Positions 58,301 to 62,212 of a DNA stretch of 62,212 bases are shown here, one piece after another. The translations under genes and the position numbers were made by a program. The notes under the pieces were generated by a model. The model was not told the DNA's origin. It saw only the letters and a list, made by a program, of their open reading frames with translations, and searched no databases. How positions within the stretch are numbered: the first letter of the stretch is position 1; each line of letters starts with the position of its first letter. Source of the DNA: CAYVQU01 sp964453155 (GTDB lineage Bacteria; Chloroflexota; Anaerolineae; Anaerolineales; UBA11858); contig CAYVQU010000008.1 of the NCBI GenBank assembly GCA_964453155.1, positions 1 to 62,212 on the forward strand, in the 5' to 3' direction.

Positions 58301-58328
58301 AATCGCTGGCAGCAACTCGCCAGCGATT
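58301..58328 (+). other. Intercistronic hairpin between rpsL and rpsG
   Basis: AATCGCTGGC (58301-58310) and GCCAGCGATT (58319-58328) form a perfect 10-bp stem with an 8-base loop, followed by CTTTCTGC. In E. coli the S7 feedback site lies between these two genes, so this may be its equivalent or a weak terminator. Confidence 0.6.
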
Positions 58329-58367
58329 CTTTCTGCAGTATGAAATAAGATTGGATGGAGATATCGG

Positions 58368-58841
58368 ATGTCTCGACGAAATAGACCAGAAAAACGAAAA
58401 ATTCAACCAGATGCGCGCTACAACAGCGTTGAGTTGCAATCTTTCATTAATCGTGTAATGAAAAGTGGCAAGAAAAGTCTGGCAGCTCGCTTAGTATATG
58501 ATTCCCTGGATATCATTGGTGAACGCACTGGCAAAGCCCCGATCGAGGTTTTCGAGCAGGCTTTGGAAAATGCCTCCCCGGTCATGGAAGTAAAGCCCCG
58601 CCGTATCGGTGGTGCCACTTACCAGGTACCCATGGAAGTTCCCCCTTATCGCCGGTTTGCTCTCTGCACCCGGTGGTTGATTGGTGCGGCCCGGACTCGT
58701 TCCGGCCGTTCCTTCTCTGAAAAACTCGCGGCTGAGTTGATGGATGCGGCCAACGAAACTGGCGCTGCCGTCCACAAACGTGAAGAAGCTCATCGGATGG
58801 CCCGTGCCAACCGTGCTTTCTCCCACTTCTCCCGTCGGTAA
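58368..58841 (+). CDS. rpsG: 30S ribosomal protein S7
   Basis: S7 nucleates assembly of the 30S head. The 157-aa protein is of normal length with MSRRNRPEKRKIQPDARYNS at the start, FINRVMKSGKKSLAARLVYD, ENASPVMEVKPRRIGGATYQVP and the C-terminal EEAHRMARANRAFSHF. GGAG lies ten bases before the ATG. Gene order rpsL-rpsG-fusA-tuf is the standard str operon. Confidence 0.97.
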   Translation: MSRRNRPEKRKIQPDARYNSVELQSFINRVMKSGKKSLAARLVYDSLDIIGERTGKAPIEVFEQALENASPVMEVKPRRIGGATYQVPMEVPPYRRFALCTRWLIGAARTRSGRSFSEKLAAELMDAANETGAAVHKREEAHRMARANRAFSHFSRR

Positions 58842-58880
58842 TAAATAGAAGTTTCGCACTTTAAAAGTTGAGAAGTTTTG

Positions 58881-60956
58881 ATGGCTCGCAAGTACCCCCT
58901 GGAACGGTTTAGGAATATCGGAATTATCGCGCATATTGATGCCGGTAAGACCACTACAACCGAACGAATTTTATATTACACCGGTAAAACCCACCGGATT
59001 GGCTCGGTTGATGATGGCACCACCGTTACAGACTGGATGGAGCAAGAACGCGAGCGCGGAATTACGATTGTTTCGGCGGCAGTTTCTGCTGTCTGGAAGA
59101 ATTACCTGATTAATGTCATAGACACACCTGGGCATATTGATTTCACTGCCGAAGTTCAACGCTCTTTGCGAGTTTTGGACGGCGGGGTAGTCGTTTTTGA
59201 TGCCGTTCAAGGTGTTGAACCACAAAGTGAGACGGTTTGGCGTCAGGCTGACCGCTATGGTGTTCCCCGCATTTGTTTCATTAATAAAATGGACCGAGTG
59301 GGCGCTTCTTATGAACGCACCATTGGGATGATCCGCGAGCGTTTAGGTGCCAACCCGGTTGCGGTCCAACTTCCCATCGGCGAAGAAGCTGATTTTGCGG
59401 GTTCGGTTGATTTATTTACCGAGATTGCCACGGTTTGGGAAGATACCCTGGGCGCTGAGCCACGGACAATTGATATCCCGGTTGACTTGAAACCTCAGGT
59501 CGAATCTATGCGGGAGCGGATGGTGGAGCAAATTGCCGAAACCGATGATGATCTGACCCTCAAATATTTGGATGGGGAAGAGATCACGGTTGATGAGTTG
59601 ACAGTTGCGCTCCGCAAGGCCGTCATCGCTGGACAGATAACCCCGGTTTATTGTGGGACCTCGTTGCGGAATAAAGGTGTTCAACCGTTATTGGACGCAG
59701 TGATTGATTTCTTGCCATCGCCCCTGGATATTCCGGCGGTCAAGGGAACCAACCCGAAAGACGATACTGAGATCGAACGTCCGGCCGAAGATGGTGCGCC
59801 AATGAGCGCCTTGGTCTTCAAGATCGTTACCGATCCTTATGTTGGCCGTTTGGCTTACTTGCGAGTTTACTCTGGCAAGATCAAAAAAGGCTCTTCGGTT
59901 TATAACCCTGTCAAAGGGAAAAAAGAACGTATTGGTCGCCTGATCCGCATGTATGCTGATCGCCGTGAAGACATCGAAGAAGTCGGTGCCGGTGATATTG
60001 CTGCGGTTTTGGGCCTGAAGTTCTCATTTACCGGAGCCACGCTCTGCGATGCATCTAACCAGGTTGTCTTAGAAGATATCACATTCCCTGATCCGGTGAT
60101 TTCAGTCGCAATCGAACCGAAAACTGTCGCCGATCAGGACCGCATGTCGGAAGCCTTGAGCAAACTCTCGGACGAAGACCCGACATTCCAGGTTCGCTCC
60201 GATGCCGAAACCGGTCAAACCCTGATTTCGGGGATGGGTGAGCTTCACCTGGAAGTCTTGGTAGAGCGGATGTTACGCGAATTCCGGGTTCAGGCCCGGG
60301 TTGGTCGCCCTCAGGTTGCCTATCGCGAAACGATCACCAAAGTTGTCGAACGGGCCGAATATAAGCACGTCAAACAAACCGGTGGCCGCGGCCAATATGC
60401 CCATGTGAGAATGGAATTGGCGCCCGGTGAAAGTGGCAGTGGTATCGAGTTTGAAAGCAAAATCGTTGGTGGAACCATTCCTAAGGAATATATCCCGGCG
60501 GTAGAAAAAGGTGTTCGCGAAGCAGCTGAAGGTGGCGCGTTAGCCGGATATCCACTAACCGATGTCAAAGTCCTGCTTTACGATGGCTCTTTTCATGAGG
60601 TTGACTCGAACGAAATGGCCTTCAAAACCGCTGGGTCTTTAGCCTTCCGAGAGGGAGTCCAAAAAGGACGCCCGGTTTTACAAGAACCGATGATGAAAAC
60701 CGAAGTCGTCGTCCCCGAAGAATATCTCGGCGAAGTTATTGGGCAGTTGAATGCCCGTCGTGGTGAAATCCTCGGAATGGATATTCGCCCTGGTAATACC
60801 CAGGCCATCAGCGCCTTGATGCCGCTGGCAGAAATGTTTGGGTATGCCACTGAATTACGATCGGCCACTAAAGGTCGCGGCGTATTTACGATGGAATTTG
60901 ATCATTACGCCAAAGTATCTGAAAAAGTATCCCGCCTCATCATGATGGGTCGGTGA
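58881..60956 (+). CDS. fusA: Elongation factor G
   Basis: EF-G drives translocation and, with RRF, ribosome recycling. From the ATG at 58881 the protein is 691 aa. A TTG three bases earlier adds one Met and is unlikely. G-domain motifs are IAHIDAGKTTTTERIL (near 15-30), RGITIVSAAVSA (switch), DTPGHIDFT and NKMDRVGA. Domains II to V follow with GMGELHLEVLVERM and TGGRGQYAHVRME. The RGITI switch form and full length mark a canonical EF-G. It lies 39 bases after rpsG. Confidence 0.97.
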   Translation: MARKYPLERFRNIGIIAHIDAGKTTTTERILYYTGKTHRIGSVDDGTTVTDWMEQERERGITIVSAAVSAVWKNYLINVIDTPGHIDFTAEVQRSLRVLDGGVVVFDAVQGVEPQSETVWRQADRYGVPRICFINKMDRVGASYERTIGMIRERLGANPVAVQLPIGEEADFAGSVDLFTEIATVWEDTLGAEPRTIDIPVDLKPQVESMRERMVEQIAETDDDLTLKYLDGEEITVDELTVALRKAVIAGQITPVYCGTSLRNKGVQPLLDAVIDFLPSPLDIPAVKGTNPKDDTEIERPAEDGAPMSALVFKIVTDPYVGRLAYLRVYSGKIKKGSSVYNPVKGKKERIGRLIRMYADRREDIEEVGAGDIAAVLGLKFSFTGATLCDASNQVVLEDITFPDPVISVAIEPKTVADQDRMSEALSKLSDEDPTFQVRSDAETGQTLISGMGELHLEVLVERMLREFRVQARVGRPQVAYRETITKVVERAEYKHVKQTGGRGQYAHVRMELAPGESGSGIEFESKIVGGTIPKEYIPAVEKGVREAAEGGALAGYPLTDVKVLLYDGSFHEVDSNEMAFKTAGSLAFREGVQKGRPVLQEPMMKTEVVVPEEYLGEVIGQLNARRGEILGMDIRPGNTQAISALMPLAEMFGYATELRSATKGRGVFTMEFDHYAKVSEKVSRLIMMGR

Positions 60957-61009
60957 TTGAAGAAATAATCATAATATAGCAGAAGTGTTTATCAATTAGG
61001 AGATCTCTA

Positions 61010-62212
61010 ATGGCAAAGGAAACATTTGTACGCGATAAGCCCCACTTGAATGTTGGCACCATGGGACATATTGACCATGGGAAAACCACTCTGACTGCGG
61101 CGATCACCAAATGGTGTGCGCTGCGCGGCGACGCGGAATTCCGCGCCTTCGATACGATCGACAATGCGCCGGAAGAAAAAGAACGCGGGATCACGATCAA
61201 CATTGCCCATGTTGAGTACGAGACCGAAAACCGTCACTACGCTCATGTAGATATGCCCGGCCACCGGGACTACATTAAGAACATGATCACGGGTGCGGCC
61301 CAGGTTGATGGTGCGATTTTGGTTGTGGCAGCTGGAGACGGCGCCATGCCCCAAACTCGGGAGCACATCTTGCTGGCAAAGCAGGTGGAAGTGCCCAGTG
61401 TGGTGGTTTACTTGAACAAAGTCGACATGATGGACGACCCCGAACTGCTCGAGCTGGTTGAAATGGAACTGCGCGAGCTGTTGGATGAGTACGGCTTCCC
61501 TGGCGACGAAACCCCGATTGTGAAAGGTTCCGCCCTGCACGCCCTCGAGAGTGAGAGCGAAGATGCGGATGATGAAGTGTATGGCAGCATCAAAGAGCTG
61601 TGCCGAGTGATTGACGAATACATCCCCGAACCAGCTCGTGAGGTCGACAAACCCTTCATGATGCATGTAGAAGACGTGTTCTCGATCAAAGGCCGCGGCA
61701 CCGTGGTGACTGGCCGGATCGACCGAGGCATGGTCCATGTGGGTGACCCCGTCCAGATCGTAGGGCTGCGAGACGAAATCGTCGACACGACCTGCACCGG
61801 TGTGGAAATGTTCCACAAGCTGTTGGATGAAGGTATGGCTGGAGACAATGTTGGTCTCTTGCTGCGGGGTATCGACCGAGATGATGTTGAGCGCGGGATG
61901 GTGATTGCCAAACCGAAGAGCATCAACCCGCACACCAAGTTTGCGGCAGAAGTGTACGTGCTGCGCAAAGACGAAGGTGGCCGGCACAAACCGTTCTTCC
62001 CTGGCTATCGCCCGCAGTTCTACTTCAAGACGATGGACGTGACCGGTGCGATCACCTTGCCGGAAGGCGTGGAAATGGTAATGCCTGGTGACCGGGTAGA
62101 GATGGATGTAGAGTTGATTGTACCGGTAGCGATGGAAGTGGGTTCCAACTTCGCGATTCGTGAAGGTGGTCTGACCGTTGGCGCTGGTGTTATCACCGCG
62201 ATTGAGAAATAG
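61010..62212 (+). CDS. tuf: Elongation factor Tu
   Basis: EF-Tu brings aminoacyl-tRNA to the ribosome. The 400-aa protein is complete, and the window ends with its stop codon. G-domain motifs are GHIDHGKTTLTAAI (19-32 region), RGITINIAHVEYET, DMPGHRDY and NKVDMM. The third motif reads DMPGHRDYIKN where most bacterial EF-Tu have DCPGHADYVKN, while the catalytic His is kept. AGGAG lies seven bases before the ATG. The stretch TTAGGAGATCTCTAA (60996-61010) at its ribosome site is repeated exactly at the 3' end of rpoB (57559-57573). Confidence 0.97.
   Translation: MAKETFVRDKPHLNVGTMGHIDHGKTTLTAAITKWCALRGDAEFRAFDTIDNAPEEKERGITINIAHVEYETENRHYAHVDMPGHRDYIKNMITGAAQVDGAILVVAAGDGAMPQTREHILLAKQVEVPSVVVYLNKVDMMDDPELLELVEMELRELLDEYGFPGDETPIVKGSALHALESESEDADDEVYGSIKELCRVIDEYIPEPAREVDKPFMMHVEDVFSIKGRGTVVTGRIDRGMVHVGDPVQIVGLRDEIVDTTCTGVEMFHKLLDEGMAGDNVGLLLRGIDRDDVERGMVIAKPKSINPHTKFAAEVYVLRKDEGGRHKPFFPGYRPQFYFKTMDVTGAITLPEGVEMVMPGDRVEMDVELIVPVAMEVGSNFAIREGGLTVGAGVITAIEK

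Noticed and set aside
61007..61987. Long minus-strand open frame opposite tuf
   Set aside because: It mirrors the strongly biased codons of EF-Tu, and the + strand frame is unambiguous.

Overview
The window reads as a gene-dense chromosomal segment from a Chloroflexota bacterium, most likely of the Anaerolineae or a sister class. This placement is inferred from protein style, not from a marker comparison. The cues are secreted proteins built from repeats ending in QYFQRARFEWHPE, Pro/Thr-rich lipoprotein linkers, a BTAD-ATPase-TPR regulator, a B-box membrane protein, enlarged RpoB and S12 proteins, and dispersed CGCAAAGACGCAAAG-type inverted repeats. There are no rRNA, tRNA, prophage or CRISPR genes. 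The right edge coincides exactly with the stop codon of tuf, and the left edge lies in a 7-bp tandem repeat.

Layout. 1-5.5 kb: translation and tRNA-modification genes (tsaD, a queuosine-precursor transporter, and a leftward prfA-prmC-tsaC operon). 5.7-13 kb: a VIT/von Willebrand surface protein, rho, a LysM-M23 peptidase and a secreted lytic transglycosylase. 13.5-21 kb: an unusual receiver-like/roadblock-like protein ending in an apparently dead IS200-type (Y1) transposase domain, then polA and a TPR protein. 21-28.9 kb: secreted proteins, a HAD phosphatase, a thioesterase, a metallopeptidase, an ECF sigma/anti-sigma pair, a Nudix hydrolase and an HtrA-like lipoprotein. 28.9-35.5 kb: a class A PBP homologue that has lost catalytic motifs in both domains, and a large BTAD-type regulator. 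35.7-41.2 kb: a leftward operon ssb - DUF3467 - translin - Cas4-like nuclease (in two pieces) - nadK - B-box protein - recN. 41.4-43.3 kb: a two-gene restriction-modification cassette bracketed by inverted repeats. 43.4-48.8 kb: a lipoprotein, purA, a threonine dehydrogenase-like SDR, a beta-hydroxyacid dehydrogenase and a YitT transporter. 48.9-51.4 kb: an ECF sigma - zinc anti-sigma - bactofilin-like operon behind two matching ECF-type promoters. 51.4-53.3 kb: era and a methyltransferase. 53.5-62.2 kb: rpoB (with no rpoC behind it), then rpsL-rpsG-fusA-tuf.

The strongest candidates for something new are the degenerate Y1-transposase fusion (13.5-15.9 kb), the doubly degenerate PBP (28.9-31.8 kb) and the SSB/translin/membrane Cas4/RecN operon (35.7-41.2 kb). 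At least two genes have a -10 box exactly six bases before the start codon, which predicts leaderless mRNAs. Four copies of one dispersed inverted repeat and one element with 10-bp terminal inverted repeats mark several intergenic spaces.
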